Positions 54,027 to 63,329 are shown, numbered from the stretch's first letter. The stretch is DNA of 64,000 bases from Pseudomonas yangonensis (GCF_009932725.1 NZ_BLJU01000002.1:682001-746000), one strand, 5' to 3'. Made by a program: numbers and translations. Notes: a model not told the origin generated them from the sequence alone.

Positions 54027-55628
54027 TCAGGGGTGAAAGGGCGCGGCCTCCTGCACTTCGATGATCAGCGGGCGATCCTGCGGCGCGCTGCGCAGCAGCT
54101 CGGCCAGATGCGCATGGTCGCGCGCTCGTTCGGCGGCGCAGCCGAAACCGCGGGCGATGGCCAGCAGGTCCGGGGTGTAGATGTCGACGCCGATCGGCTC
54201 GATGTCGCGGCGCTGCATGTAGCGCTTGATCTCGCCATAACCGGCGTTGTTCCACAGCAGCACGATGATGCCTACCCGCGCTTCCACGGCGCTGGCCAGC
54301 TCGGGCAGGGTGAACTGGATGCCGCCGTCGCCCATCAGGCTGATCACCGGGCGCTGCGGCTCGGCCAGCTTGGCGCCGATGGCAGCCGGCAGGCCGTAGC
54401 CGAGGGTGCCGTAGCCGGTGGAGGCGTTGAACCAGCGGCGCGCGCCGTCCAGTTCCACCAGATGGTTGCCGCTGTACACGGTTTGCGTCGAGTCGCCGAC
54501 GAAGCGGGCATCGGGCAGGGCATCCAGGATGCAGTCGAACAGCTGGCGGTAATGCGCCCAGCCGCTGAAATCCTCGTTCAGGCGTGCCTGCGCGGCGGCG
54601 GTGCGCCGTGCGCCGGGGCTGTCCGCACGGGGTTCGCCGGGGTTGAACTCGGCCAGCAACATGCGCATGGCCACGCGAGCATCGCCCTGGATCGCCAGGT
54701 GCGGGGTGAAGTTGCGCTGCAGCTGCTGGGCATCGATGTCGATGCGGATCAGCCGGCCGGGCAGACGGAAGTCGCCGTCGAACACCACGTCATAGTCGGT
54801 CTCGCCCAGCTCGGTGCCGATGGCCAGCACCACATCGGCCTCCAGCGCCAGGTCGCGCACCGGGCGCAGCGACTGGTTGCTGCCCAGCAGCAGCGGGTGG
54901 CCTGGCGGCAGCAGACCCTTGGTATTGATGGTCAACGCGGTCGGTGCATCCAGCGCGGCGGCCAGGGCGCGCGCTTCGGCTTCGGCGGCGACGCAACCAC
55001 CACCGAGCAGCAGCAGGGGGCGTTCGGCCTGCTTGAGCAGGCCGGCGGCTTCGCGGATCAGCGTGCGATTCGGTGCCGGGCGGCGCACGGTCGGTCGCGG
55101 CGCCACGGCCATATGCGTGGCGTCGGCGGTGATGATGTCCAGCGGCAACTCGATATGCACCGGGCGCGGCCGCTCGCCCTCGAACACGGCGAAGGCGCGG
55201 GCCAGCACGCCGGGCAGCTCCTCGACGCTCATCAGGGTATGGCTGAAGGCGGTGACGCCCGCGGTCATTGCCCGCTGGTTGGGCAATTCGTGCAGATAGC
55301 CCTTGCCCAGGCCGAGGCGCGCCCGCTCGTTGACGCTGGAGATCACCAGCATCGGGATCGAGTCGGCGTAGGCCTGGCCCATGGCGGTGAGGATATTGGT
55401 CATCCCCGGGCCGGTGATGATGAAGCACACCCCCGGCTTGCCGCAGACTCGGGCATAGCCATCGGCCATGAATCCGGCGCCCTGTTCGTGGCGCGGCGTG
55501 ATATGGCGGATACCGCTGGCCGGCAGGCCGCGGTACAGCTCCACGGTGTGCACGCCGGGAATGCCGAACACGGTATCGACGCCCCAGGCCTCGAGTTGCC
55601 TGACGAGAAATTCGCCACAGGTGGTCAT
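54027..55628 (-). CDS. ThDP-dependent decarboxylase, probable guanidino-2-oxopentanoate decarboxylase
   Basis: A 533-residue thiamine-diphosphate enzyme. I chose ATG 55628 (MTTCGEFLVRQLEAWGVD): GGAGGA lies 6-7 bases ahead of it, whereas the ATG at 55634 abuts that site. The catalytic glutamate is Glu48 in RHEQGAGFMADGYAR; the ThDP motif runs from GDG (433-435) to NN (460-461). The neighbouring gbuA suggests the substrate is 5-guanidino-2-oxopentanoate (2-ketoarginine), giving guanidinobutyraldehyde en route to guanidinobutyrate. Acetolactate-synthase-like family alternatives cannot be excluded. Confidence 0.85.
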   Translation of the reverse strand: MTTCGEFLVRQLEAWGVDTVFGIPGVHTVELYRGLPASGIRHITPRHEQGAGFMADGYARVCGKPGVCFIITGPGMTNILTAMGQAYADSIPMLVISSVNERARLGLGKGYLHELPNQRAMTAGVTAFSHTLMSVEELPGVLARAFAVFEGERPRPVHIELPLDIITADATHMAVAPRPTVRRPAPNRTLIREAAGLLKQAERPLLLLGGGCVAAEAEARALAAALDAPTALTINTKGLLPPGHPLLLGSNQSLRPVRDLALEADVVLAIGTELGETDYDVVFDGDFRLPGRLIRIDIDAQQLQRNFTPHLAIQGDARVAMRMLLAEFNPGEPRADSPGARRTAAAQARLNEDFSGWAHYRQLFDCILDALPDARFVGDSTQTVYSGNHLVELDGARRWFNASTGYGTLGYGLPAAIGAKLAEPQRPVISLMGDGGIQFTLPELASAVEARVGIIVLLWNNAGYGEIKRYMQRRDIEPIGVDIYTPDLLAIARGFGCAAERARDHAHLAELLRSAPQDRPLIIEVQEAAPFHP

Positions 55629-55645
55629 GGTCATTCCTCCTGGCA

Positions 55646-57052
55646 TCAGCCGACGATCCAGTGCGCCATCAGCGCGATGATCGGCAGGGTGATCAGGGTG
55701 CGGATGATGAAGATGACGAACAGCTCCAGCAGGTTCAGCGGCAGCTTGGCCTTGAGGATCAGCACGCCGACTTCGGACATGTAGATCAGCTGGGTCAGCG
55801 ACACACAGGCGACCACGAAGCGCGTCAGCTCGCTTTCGATGCCCTTGCCCAGTACCGCCGGCAGGAACATATCGGCAAAGCCCACCAGCATGGCCGGCGC
55901 TGCCTTGGCCGCTTCCGGCAACTGCAGCAGCTCGAGCAGGGGCACGAAGGGGTAGGACAGCCAGTTGAAGATCGGTGTGAACTCGGCGATCGCCAGGGAA
56001 ACGGTGCCGATGGCCATGACCAGCGGCAGCAGACCCAGCCAGATGTCGACCACGTTGTGCACGCCGATCCTGATCATCTGCGCTGGCGAGGGGTTGGCAT
56101 TGGCGCGCTGAACCGCCTGGGTCAGCCCCCAGCGCAGCAGCGAGGTGCCGGCCGGCACGTCTTCCTGGATCTGCTTGCCGACGCCGGCGACGTATTCGTC
56201 CTTTTTCCACGACAGTGGCGGAATGCGCGGGGTGATGATCGCGGCGGCGAGGCCGGCGACCACCACGGTCAGATAGAACGGTACGAACAGGTGATCGATT
56301 TTCATGAAGCTGGTGATCAGCAGGCTGAAGGCGATCGAGGCGATGGAGAAGTTGGTCGCGATCACCGCGGCTTCCCGCGCACTGTAGAAACCTTTCTGAT
56401 ACTGCTGAGCCGTAATCAGCACACCAACGGTGCCGGAGCCGAGCCAACTGGCGATGGCGTCGATGGCCGAGCGCCCGGGTAGACCGAAGATCTTGCGAAA
56501 CACATTACGCACGATGGTGCCGATGAACTCCATCAGACCGTAGTCGGTCAGCAGCGGCAGGATCAGGCCGGCAACCAGGAAGAAGGTGATCAGTACCGGC
56601 GCCAGGTCTTTCAGTACCACGCCGCCAGTGTTGGCGCTCCAGATCCATTCCGGGCCGAACTGCCAGAAGGTCATGGCGGCGAACAGCGCGCCGAGCACAC
56701 GCAGGCCCAGCCACAGCGGATGCAGCACGAACAGGTCCTGCAGCGGTTGGCGCTCGCTCAGCCAGCGCGGCTTGAGCAGGCTGCCGAGGACGCCCAGCAC
56801 GGCCGAGAGGATCAGCAGTGCGGTGGCGATAGCCGGCAGGTGGTCGTTGAACGCAGCCTTGAGCGCATCGGCCATCACGCCAAGGCCGATGGTCACCTTC
56901 TCTTCATAGACGATGGGGGTGAGAAACAGCAGTACGCCGAGCAGCGAGGGGATCAGGAAGATCAGAAACTGGCGCAGGTTGTAGGGCTGTGCGGCAAGGT
57001 CGTTGGCTGGCGGCTGCTTGTCCAGCGTTGGAGCAGCGTCTTCTCGATTCAT
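55646..57052 (-). CDS. YjiH-family membrane protein (nucleoside-recognition/GATE domain)
   Basis: A 468-residue polytopic protein with about ten helices. Family parts: FLIPSLLGVLLFLTPIVYEE, FGLPGRSAIDAIASWLGSGTVG, ITAQQYQKGFYSAREAAVIATNFSIASIAF, and ELTRFVVACVSLTQLIYMSEVG. The YjiH/GATE fold is related to nucleoside transporters; real substrates are mostly unknown. It lies between gbuA and the decarboxylase on the same strand, 17 bases from the latter, so a role in uptake of arginine-derived guanidino acids is likely by position. In P. aeruginosa I recall a sodium:solute symporter here instead. Confidence 0.85.
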   Translation of the reverse strand: MNREDAAPTLDKQPPANDLAAQPYNLRQFLIFLIPSLLGVLLFLTPIVYEEKVTIGLGVMADALKAAFNDHLPAIATALLILSAVLGVLGSLLKPRWLSERQPLQDLFVLHPLWLGLRVLGALFAAMTFWQFGPEWIWSANTGGVVLKDLAPVLITFFLVAGLILPLLTDYGLMEFIGTIVRNVFRKIFGLPGRSAIDAIASWLGSGTVGVLITAQQYQKGFYSAREAAVIATNFSIASIAFSLLITSFMKIDHLFVPFYLTVVVAGLAAAIITPRIPPLSWKKDEYVAGVGKQIQEDVPAGTSLLRWGLTQAVQRANANPSPAQMIRIGVHNVVDIWLGLLPLVMAIGTVSLAIAEFTPIFNWLSYPFVPLLELLQLPEAAKAAPAMLVGFADMFLPAVLGKGIESELTRFVVACVSLTQLIYMSEVGVLILKAKLPLNLLELFVIFIIRTLITLPIIALMAHWIVG

Positions 57053-57129
57053 CAGGGCACCCTAATTCTTGTTGTATGAACGTGCCGGGTGCCGCTATGG
57101 ACACCCGTGCGGGTATAAAAAGCCGTGGG

Positions 57130-58089
57130 TCAGCGGCGCTGAACCCCCGGCAGCACGCAGAGCATTTCGTAGAGCAGGTTGGCACCGAGCAGCGAGGTGT
57201 TGCCGGTGGTGTCGTAGGGTGGCGAGACCTCGACCAGGTCGCCACCGATCAGGTCCAGGCCCTGGCAGCCACGGATGATCTCCATCGCCTGGATGGTGGT
57301 CAGGCCGCCGATTTCCGGGGTGCCGGTGCCGGGGGCCCAGGCCGGGTCGATGCCGTCGATGTCGAACGACAGGTAGACCGGGCCGCCGCCGACCTTCTCG
57401 CGTACTTCGGCCATCAGCGGCGCCAGCGACTGGTGCCAACACTCTTCGGCCTGCACCACACGGAAGCCCTGCTTGCGGCTCCAGTTGAAGTCCTCGGCGG
57501 TGTAGCCCTGGGCGCGCAGGCCGATCTGCACCACGCGCTGGCTATCCAGCAGGCCTTCTTCCTGGGCGCGGCGGAAGGTGGTGCCGTGGGCGATCTTCTC
57601 GCCGAACATGTGGTCGTTCACATCGGCGTGGGCATCGACGTGCACCAGGCCGATCTTGCCGAACTTCTTGTGCAGGGCACGCAGGATCGGCAGGGTGATG
57701 GTGTGATCGCCACCCAGGGTCAGCGGCTTGATGCCGTACTCGACGATCTCGTCGTAGGCCTCTTCGATGATGCGCACGGCGTCGAGCAGGTTGAAGGTGT
57801 TGATCGCCACGTCGCCGATGTCGGCCACGTTCAGCGAGTCGAAGGGCGCGGCGCCGGTGGCCATGTTGTACGGGCGGATCATCACCGACTGGGCGCGGAT
57901 TTCGCGCGGGCCGAAGCGGGTGCCGGAGCGCAGCGAGGTGCCGATGTCCAGCGGCACGCCGACGAAGGCGGCGTCGAGCTGGCGTTTTTCCTCGGGGCTC
58001 TGGATATGCGGCAGGCGCATCATGGTGGCGATGCCGCCGAAGCGGGGCATTTCGTTGCCGCCCAGGGGCTGATGAAAAGCGTTGTCCAT
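57130..58089 (-). CDS. gbuA: Guanidinobutyrase
   Basis: A 319-residue ureohydrolase that splits 4-guanidinobutyrate to 4-aminobutyrate and urea. Binuclear manganese site residues are seen in GGDHT (126-130), DAHADVND (152-159) and SFDIDGIDPAWAPGTGTPE (241 on). Sequence LGGNEMPRFGGIATMMRLP near the start is typical of the guanidinobutyrase/guanidinopropionase group rather than agmatinase. ATG 58089, GGAG-type site ahead. It is the first gene of the minus-strand unit with YjiH and the decarboxylase; LysR-type control is likely. Confidence 0.93.
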   Translation of the reverse strand: MDNAFHQPLGGNEMPRFGGIATMMRLPHIQSPEEKRQLDAAFVGVPLDIGTSLRSGTRFGPREIRAQSVMIRPYNMATGAAPFDSLNVADIGDVAINTFNLLDAVRIIEEAYDEIVEYGIKPLTLGGDHTITLPILRALHKKFGKIGLVHVDAHADVNDHMFGEKIAHGTTFRRAQEEGLLDSQRVVQIGLRAQGYTAEDFNWSRKQGFRVVQAEECWHQSLAPLMAEVREKVGGGPVYLSFDIDGIDPAWAPGTGTPEIGGLTTIQAMEIIRGCQGLDLIGGDLVEVSPPYDTTGNTSLLGANLLYEMLCVLPGVQRR

Positions 58090-58180
58090 GGGAGGGCCTC
58101 ACGGTTGTTGTGTTTGTAGGAATCGTTGCCGCGGATTCTTGGTCAGCTGTTCATCAGGAAAAATCGGTTGAGGCAAAAAC

Positions 58181-58204
58181 TTAGTTCAGAGATTTCTAAA
58201 CTAA
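58181..58204. promoter_or_regulatory. Dyad upstream of gbuA, candidate LysR operator
   Basis: TTAGTT (58181-58186) and AACTAA (58199-58204) are perfect inverted arms with a 12-base spacer. Over the full 24 bases the two halves match at 10 of 12 positions (TTAGTTCAGAGA vs TTAGTTTAGAAA). It lies 92 bases ahead of gbuA and 122 ahead of the EAL gene, within the usual range for a LysR activator. Confidence 0.55.
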
Positions 58205-58325
58205 CCCTTCGGTACTAGACTGATCGACCTCAGCTCCGAAGCCGCCGCCGTTATCTGTCAGCCTCAGTGCGGCGGCGTGTGGGGGGTGTTGCGTCTGAGA
58301 CTGAACTGACGGCGAGGAAGCCCGG

Positions 58326-59882
58326 ATGCCGCTAACCGCTTACCGCGCCAATAGTCTGCGCCTTCGGCTGTGCGCATCTCTCACGGTAGGAATGCTGCCG
58401 ATCGTACTCGGCCTGATATTTCTGTACGTGCAGGCCGGAATCGTGCTGCGTGATATCAGTCGTACCAGCGCCGCCGACGCCGTGCGCCAGATCGACCTGA
58501 TGCTCGACAATGCTGGCTTGGCCGCCGGTGAGGTATTGCCGCAGGTCGGCAGACCCTGCGAAGAGGTCGAACTGGTACTGCGCGAGCAGGTCGCCACCGT
58601 GCCCTTCGTGCGTTCTGTCAACCTGATGGAAGACGGACGGCTGTACTGCTCATCGCTGTTCGGCGCATTCGAGGAGCGGGTCGATTCTGCCGCTTACGTA
58701 GCCGGGCGGCTGCGGCTGCTGGCGGGCAAGCCGGTCACCCCGAATCATTCGTTGCTGGTGTATCGCGACGTCGTGGACGAGCGCGGCGCGCTGGTGGCGA
58801 TCGACGGACGTTACCTGGCCAATGTGTTGCAGTCGGTGGACCGCGGCGCCTTCATGCAATTGCTGGTGGGGGAGCAGTGGATGCCGCGCAGCGGGCTGGT
58901 GCGGGCGGGGCGCCTGCCCGAATACCCCCTGGCTCAGGTCGCGCTGAAGTCGGCGCGCTATCCCTATCAGGTGCGCGCGGCGTTTCCCGGAGGCGCGCGG
59001 CTGCGCTACATGGGCGAGCAATATCCGGTGCTTTTCGTGCTGCTGGGGCTGCTGGGTGCGTTGGCCGGCGTTGGCACCCACTGGTTGCTGGCGCGTTCCA
59101 GCTCGCCCAGCATCGAATTGCGTCGTGCGCTGCAGGCCGGGGAATTCATTCCCTATTTCCAGCCGCTGGTGCGCAGCGGTTCGCAGCAGTGGATAGGTGC
59201 CGAGGTGCTGATGCGCTGGCAGCACCCGCGCGAGGGCCTGGTGCGTCCGGATCTGTTCATTCCCTTGGCGGAACGCTCCGGCCTCATCGTGCCCATGACG
59301 CGAGAGCTGATGCGGCAGACCGCCGACTTGCTGGCGCCGGTGGCAGATCGACTCGGCGGTGGTTTTCACATCGGCATCAACATCGCAGCCGCACATTGCC
59401 GTAGCCGCGAACTGGTCGAGGACTGCCGGAGCTTTCTGCAAGCCTTCGTACCGGGTCAGGTGGTGCTGACGCTGGAACTGACCGAACGCGAACTGCTGGA
59501 GCCGGACGCCTTCACCGATCAGCTGTTCGCCGACTTGCACGAGATGGGCGTGAAGATCGCCCTGGACGACTTCGGCACTGGTCACTCCAGTCTGAGTTAC
59601 CTGCACAAGCTCAAGGTGGACTATTTGAAGATCGACCAGAGTTTCGTTGCCATGATCGGCAAGGATGCGCTGTCGTTGCACATTCTCGATAGCGTGATCG
59701 AGCTGTGTGCCAAGCTGCAACTGGAGGTGATCGCCGAAGGGGTAGAGGATGAACAGCAGCGCCGCTACCTGGCCGACCTGCAGGTCGACTATCTCCAGGG
59801 TTACCTGATTGGCCGACCGCTTCCGGCCGGCGAGTTTCTCTCCCGTGCGTGTTCTGACCTGGCTGCAACCAATCCGTCATAA
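58326..59882 (+). CDS. CSS-motif sensor cyclic-di-GMP phosphodiesterase (EAL)
   Basis: A 518-residue inner-membrane protein. Two helices (about 17-39 and 235-255) flank a periplasmic CSS-type domain with Cys78 and the Cys108-Ser-Ser motif, which can form a redox-sensitive disulfide. The cytoplasmic EAL domain (about 265-515) reads AEVLMRW where the classic motif has EAL, keeping the metal-binding glutamate; DDFGTGHSSLSYL, LKIDQSFV and AEGVEDEQQ are intact. So it is probably an active phosphodiesterase lowering c-di-GMP. It lies between gbuA and gbuR, 16 bases ahead of gbuR. Confidence 0.92.
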   Translation: MPLTAYRANSLRLRLCASLTVGMLPIVLGLIFLYVQAGIVLRDISRTSAADAVRQIDLMLDNAGLAAGEVLPQVGRPCEEVELVLREQVATVPFVRSVNLMEDGRLYCSSLFGAFEERVDSAAYVAGRLRLLAGKPVTPNHSLLVYRDVVDERGALVAIDGRYLANVLQSVDRGAFMQLLVGEQWMPRSGLVRAGRLPEYPLAQVALKSARYPYQVRAAFPGGARLRYMGEQYPVLFVLLGLLGALAGVGTHWLLARSSSPSIELRRALQAGEFIPYFQPLVRSGSQQWIGAEVLMRWQHPREGLVRPDLFIPLAERSGLIVPMTRELMRQTADLLAPVADRLGGGFHIGINIAAAHCRSRELVEDCRSFLQAFVPGQVVLTLELTERELLEPDAFTDQLFADLHEMGVKIALDDFGTGHSSLSYLHKLKVDYLKIDQSFVAMIGKDALSLHILDSVIELCAKLQLEVIAEGVEDEQQRRYLADLQVDYLQGYLIGRPLPAGEFLSRACSDLAATNPS

Positions 59883-59898
59883 CACTAGACTGCTCAGC

Positions 59899-60801
59899 AT
59901 GCTGACTCATTCCTCTTCGCTACCCGATCTCAAACTGCTTCGTGTCTTTGCCTGTGTGGTGCGCCACCAGGGCTTTGCCGCTGCGCAGCAGGAGCTGAAC
60001 CTGTCTACCTCGGCCATCAGCACCTACATGAGTCAGCTGGAAAGCCAGCTCGGCATCGTGCTTTGCCATCGCGGCCGTGGTGGCTTCAGCCTCACCAGCA
60101 AGGGCGAACTCTTCCATCAGGAAACTCTGCGCCTGCTGAGCGAGCTGGAGGATTTCGAGCGTTACTCGGCGGCGCTCAAGGGGGAGTTGCGTGGCACACT
60201 CAATCTTGGAGTACTGGACTCGACCGTCAGCGATCCTGCACTGCCGCTGCCTGACGTGATCGGTGCATATAGTCAGGAACACCCCGGCGTGCATCTGCAT
60301 CTGTCGGTAATGAGCCCATACGAGCTTCAGCTGGCGGTACTGGACAACCGTCTGGATCTGGCCATCGGCGCTTTTTCCACGCGAATGACCGGCCTGGTCT
60401 ATCAACCGTTGTACCGCGAGCAGCACTGGCTCTATTGCAGCGAGCGGCATTCATTGTTCGAGCAGCGCCGTATTCCCGCCGAAGTGATCACCCAGCAACG
60501 TATGGTCGGCCGCGGCTACTGGAGCCAGGCGGAGCTTGCCCGACATGGATTCAAGCACAGCGCGGCAACTGTGGAGTCGATGGAGGCGCAGCTGATTCTG
60601 GTGCTCTCCGGCGCCTATATCGGCTATCTGCCGGAGCATTACGCGCAGCCCTGGGTCGATCAGAAACGCCTCAAGGTACTGCTGCCCACCACCTTCGGCT
60701 ATCAGGCACCGTTCTCCCTGATCCTGCGTCGAGGCCGCTCGCGTGAGCCTCTGATCCAGACGTTCCGAGATTTGCTCAAGACGCAACTGCAACAGATCTG
60801 A
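59899..60801 (+). CDS. gbuR: LysR-family regulator, probable GbuR
   Basis: A 300-residue LysR-type activator. ATG 59899 (MLTHSSSLPDLKLLRVF); the frame extends upstream into the EAL gene. The helix-turn-helix (about 10-60) has VVRHQGFAAAQQELNLSTSAISTYMSQLE-type sequence. The effector-binding domain follows (about 95-300; LNLGVLDSTVSDPALPLPDV). Being next to gbuA, it most likely senses 4-guanidinobutyrate and activates gbuA; in P. aeruginosa gbuR does this. It lies 16 bases past the EAL gene and may be co-transcribed with it. Confidence 0.85.
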   Translation: MLTHSSSLPDLKLLRVFACVVRHQGFAAAQQELNLSTSAISTYMSQLESQLGIVLCHRGRGGFSLTSKGELFHQETLRLLSELEDFERYSAALKGELRGTLNLGVLDSTVSDPALPLPDVIGAYSQEHPGVHLHLSVMSPYELQLAVLDNRLDLAIGAFSTRMTGLVYQPLYREQHWLYCSERHSLFEQRRIPAEVITQQRMVGRGYWSQAELARHGFKHSAATVESMEAQLILVLSGAYIGYLPEHYAQPWVDQKRLKVLLPTTFGYQAPFSLILRRGRSREPLIQTFRDLLKTQLQQI

Positions 60802-60832
60802 ATCGGCATCGGCGCTATTGTCCAAAAGGCTT

Positions 60833-60864
60833 ACAGCCTAACGCTGGCGCGCTTATTAGGCTGT
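60833..60864. repeat. Inverted repeat between gbuR and aer
   Basis: ACAGCCTAA (60833-60841) pairs perfectly with TTAGGCTGT (60856-60864). It could end the gbuR transcript or be part of the aer control region; no T run follows. Confidence 0.45.
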
Positions 60865-60918
60865 GCTAGTACTTATTCATACGTCTGCCTCAACTCCAAT
60901 GCGAACAGGGAAGCCTCG

Positions 60919-62484
60919 ATGCGCCAGAACCTGCCCGTGACTCAGCGGGAAAGAACCTTCCCTGCGGAAGAACGCCTGATTTCCACCACCGACCTCAACA
61001 GCAAGATCACCTACTGCAACGATGCATTCGTCGAGATCAGCGGCTTCACGCGTGAGGAGTTGATCGGCCAGCCGCATAACCTCGTGCGACACCCGGACAT
61101 GCCACCGGCAGTGTTTGGCCATATGTGGGACACGATCAAGCAGGGCAAACCCTGGATGGGGATCGTCAAGAATCGCTCGAAGAATGGTGACTACTACTGG
61201 GTCAGCGCCTACGTCACACCGATCTACGAGAACGGCCGGATTGCCGGATACGAGTCGGTGCGTTCATTACCGACAGAGGCGCAGAAGCGTCGCGCCGAGG
61301 CGCTTTACGCCCGCTTGCGTGCCGGCAAGCCGCCGGTACCGAAGCTCGAGTACTGGACATACGATCTGCTGCGTTCCTGGCCATTGATCGTCGCGGCATT
61401 CCTGATCATCGCGGCGCACTGGCTGATCTCGGGTTGGCCGCTGATGGCCTTTATCGTCCTGACCCTGTTTGCGCTGGGCTCCTACCAGCTTCATAGCAAG
61501 CGACAGCTCATCCGCCGTACCTTGGCCGAGCATCCGAAAGCCTTCACCAGCGGTTTGGTGGCGTTGACGTACAGCGACAATCGCGGTGCCCAAGCGCTGC
61601 TGGACATGGCGATGATCAGCGAGGAGGCGCGCTTGCAAACGGCCCTGACACGACTCGAGGATGCCGGGGAAAACGTCAAGAAGCGCGCCACTCAGTCTGC
61701 TGAACTGTCGCGCTCTGGCGCGCAGCTACTCGATCAGCAGCGGGCCGAAACCGACCAGTCGGCGACGGCCATCAACGAGATGGCGGCGACCATTCAGGAA
61801 GTCGCACACAACGTGCAGAACACCTCGCACGCTGCCGAAGAGGCTGACCGTCTGGCTCGCGAGGGGCGTGATCTGGCCGTGGGCAGCCTCGATTCCATGC
61901 GGCAGATGGCCAAGGCCGTCAGCGATATCGGTCAGGCGGTCAACGAGCTGGCCAACTCCACCCAGTCCATCGGCAGCGTGGCCGATGTGATCACCTCGAT
62001 CGCCGAGCAGACCAACCTGCTGGCACTCAACGCAGCCATCGAAGCGGCGCGCGCAGGCGAACAGGGCCGTGGTTTCGCGGTGGTGGCCGATGAGGTGCGC
62101 TCGCTGGCTTCGCGCACACGTCAGTCCACCGAACAGATCCACCAGATCATTTCTGACCTGCGTGCCGGCGCCGAGCGTGCGGTGCTGACGGCGGGCAAGG
62201 GGGAGGAAATTTCCCGCGGCAGCGTAGAGAGCGTGGAGTCGGTGCGCGATGCGCTGGAGGGCATCAGCTCGGCGGTGACGCGCATCACCGGCATGAGCCA
62301 GCAGATGGCGGCGGCGTCCGAAGAGCAGAGTCATGTGGCCGATGACATCAGCCGGCAGATCACTCGTATCGCTCAGCTTTCCGACCACAGTGCCGGTCAG
62401 GCGCATCAGGGCGCAGCCATCAGCCGTGAACTGGAGGAAATGGCCGACTACCTGCACAGCCTGGCAGAGCGCTTCAACCGCTGA
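60919..62484 (+). CDS. aer: Aerotaxis receptor (PAS methyl-accepting protein)
   Basis: A 521-residue energy-taxis receptor. The N-terminal PAS domain (about 12-120) has [23 protein letters not shown] and [14 protein letters not shown], typical of FAD-binding Aer. Two closely spaced helices (about 153-170 and 172-190) form a membrane hairpin; then HAMP-like and signalling regions, with the conserved hairpin tip [20 protein letters not shown] near 362. It has one PAS and two helices, unlike BdlA (two PAS, no helix). It reports redox state to the Che pathway, so oxygen-directed swimming. ATG 60919 after GGGAAG. Confidence 0.9.
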   Translation: MRQNLPVTQRERTFPAEERLISTTDLNSKITYCNDAFVEISGFTREELIGQPHNLVRHPDMPPAVFGHMWDTIKQGKPWMGIVKNRSKNGDYYWVSAYVTPIYENGRIAGYESVRSLPTEAQKRRAEALYARLRAGKPPVPKLEYWTYDLLRSWPLIVAAFLIIAAHWLISGWPLMAFIVLTLFALGSYQLHSKRQLIRRTLAEHPKAFTSGLVALTYSDNRGAQALLDMAMISEEARLQTALTRLEDAGENVKKRATQSAELSRSGAQLLDQQRAETDQSATAINEMAATIQEVAHNVQNTSHAAEEADRLAREGRDLAVGSLDSMRQMAKAVSDIGQAVNELANSTQSIGSVADVITSIAEQTNLLALNAAIEAARAGEQGRGFAVVADEVRSLASRTRQSTEQIHQIISDLRAGAERAVLTAGKGEEISRGSVESVESVRDALEGISSAVTRITGMSQQMAAASEEQSHVADDISRQITRIAQLSDHSAGQAHQGAAISRELEEMADYLHSLAERFNR

Positions 62485-62489
62485 TTCTT

Positions 62490-62537
62490 TAGCCCGGCTG
62501 CAATCCACGGCATGATTCGGATTGCATCCGGGCTACG
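62490..62537. repeat. REP pair, family A, diverged
   Basis: Arms TAGCCCGGCTGCAATCC (62490 on) and GGATTGCATCCGGGCTA (62519-62535), with mismatches compared with other copies. It fills most of the 85-base gap between aer and the DTW gene. Confidence 0.8.
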
Positions 62538-62569
62538 CGCGGGCAGGGGGTTCTGGCAAACTGCGCGGC

Positions 62570-63163
62570 ATGCCTCGTCCGACCTGTCCCCGTTGTCAGC
62601 GCCCCCTCAGCCTCTGTCTCTGCCCGCTGATTCCCGATCTCGATAGTCGTACTCGTGTGCTCATCCTGCAGCACCCGAGTGAGGTCGGTCATGCGCTGAA
62701 TACCGCTCGCCTGGCTGCGCTTGGTTTGCGCAATGCGCAGCTGCACGTCGGCGAGGTCTTCGAGGATCTGCCGCAACTGCTCGCCCAACCTGACCACCAG
62801 GCCTGCCTGCTGTTTCCCGGTGAAGAGTCCGTCGCCCTGGGCGCTTATGCGCCCGACGAGAGACCCTTGCTGTTGGTGGTGCCCGATGGCACCTGGCGCA
62901 AGGCGCGCAAGCTGCTGCACCTCAATCCGCGATTGGCGGCATTGCCCCGCGTCAGCCTTAACGGCGCTGCGCCGTCGCGTTATCGTCTGCGCAAGGCGCC
63001 GCAAGAGGGGGCTCTGTCGACCATCGAGGCGATCACTGCCGCGCTGGATGTGTTGGAAGCGCCAAAGCGTTTCGATGCGTTGCTGCGGCCCTTCGATGCG
63101 CTGATCGAAGGGCAGATCGCGGCGATGGGGCAGGACGTGTACATGCGCAATCATCAGCGCTGA
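62570..63163 (+). CDS. DTW-domain protein (tRNA aminocarboxypropyltransferase family)
   Basis: A 197-residue protein. ATG 62570 (MPRPTCPRCQRPLSLCLCPL) starts with cysteines in CPRCQRPLSLCLC, a likely zinc site. The DTW signature appears as VVPDGTWRKARKLLHLNPRL (near 100), and LSTIEAITAAL follows. The DTW family (TapT/TuaA) makes acp3U in the tRNA variable loop with SAM; that is family knowledge. A longer frame starting in the REP is unlikely. Confidence 0.88.
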   Translation: MPRPTCPRCQRPLSLCLCPLIPDLDSRTRVLILQHPSEVGHALNTARLAALGLRNAQLHVGEVFEDLPQLLAQPDHQACLLFPGEESVALGAYAPDERPLLLVVPDGTWRKARKLLHLNPRLAALPRVSLNGAAPSRYRLRKAPQEGALSTIEAITAALDVLEAPKRFDALLRPFDALIEGQIAAMGQDVYMRNHQR

Positions 63164-63203
63164 TGAGGTCCGCACGGTGCACCCTAGGCTATCGCTTCGG
63201 CGC

Positions 63204-63270
63204 GTAGCCCGGATGCAATCCGGGGAGGTTCTGCGTCTCGACTATCAATCGCGGATTTCATCCGGGCTAC
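63204..63270. repeat. REP pair, family A
   Basis: Arms GTAGCCCGGATGCAATCCGG (63204 on) and CGGATTTCATCCGGGCTAC (63252-63270) around a 26-base spacer. It lies in the 166-base gap between the DTW gene and the convergent adaptor gene; the rest of the gap has nothing I recognise. Confidence 0.9.
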
Positions 63271-63329
63271 GCAGCTACGGTGTCGCGTCGGCCGCGTAGT
63301 CGGGTGATTGGCATGGGCGCGGCGCGGTC

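Noticed and set aside
54027..56447. 806-codon version of the ThDP enzyme with a long N-terminal extension
   Set aside because: The extra N-terminal part is an alternate-frame reading of the YjiH gene. A ribosome site sits just ahead of the ATG at 55628, where the family's normal N-terminus begins.
60919..62484. Call of this gene as bdlA
   Set aside because: It has one PAS domain and two membrane helices, whereas BdlA has two PAS domains and none; Aer fits better.
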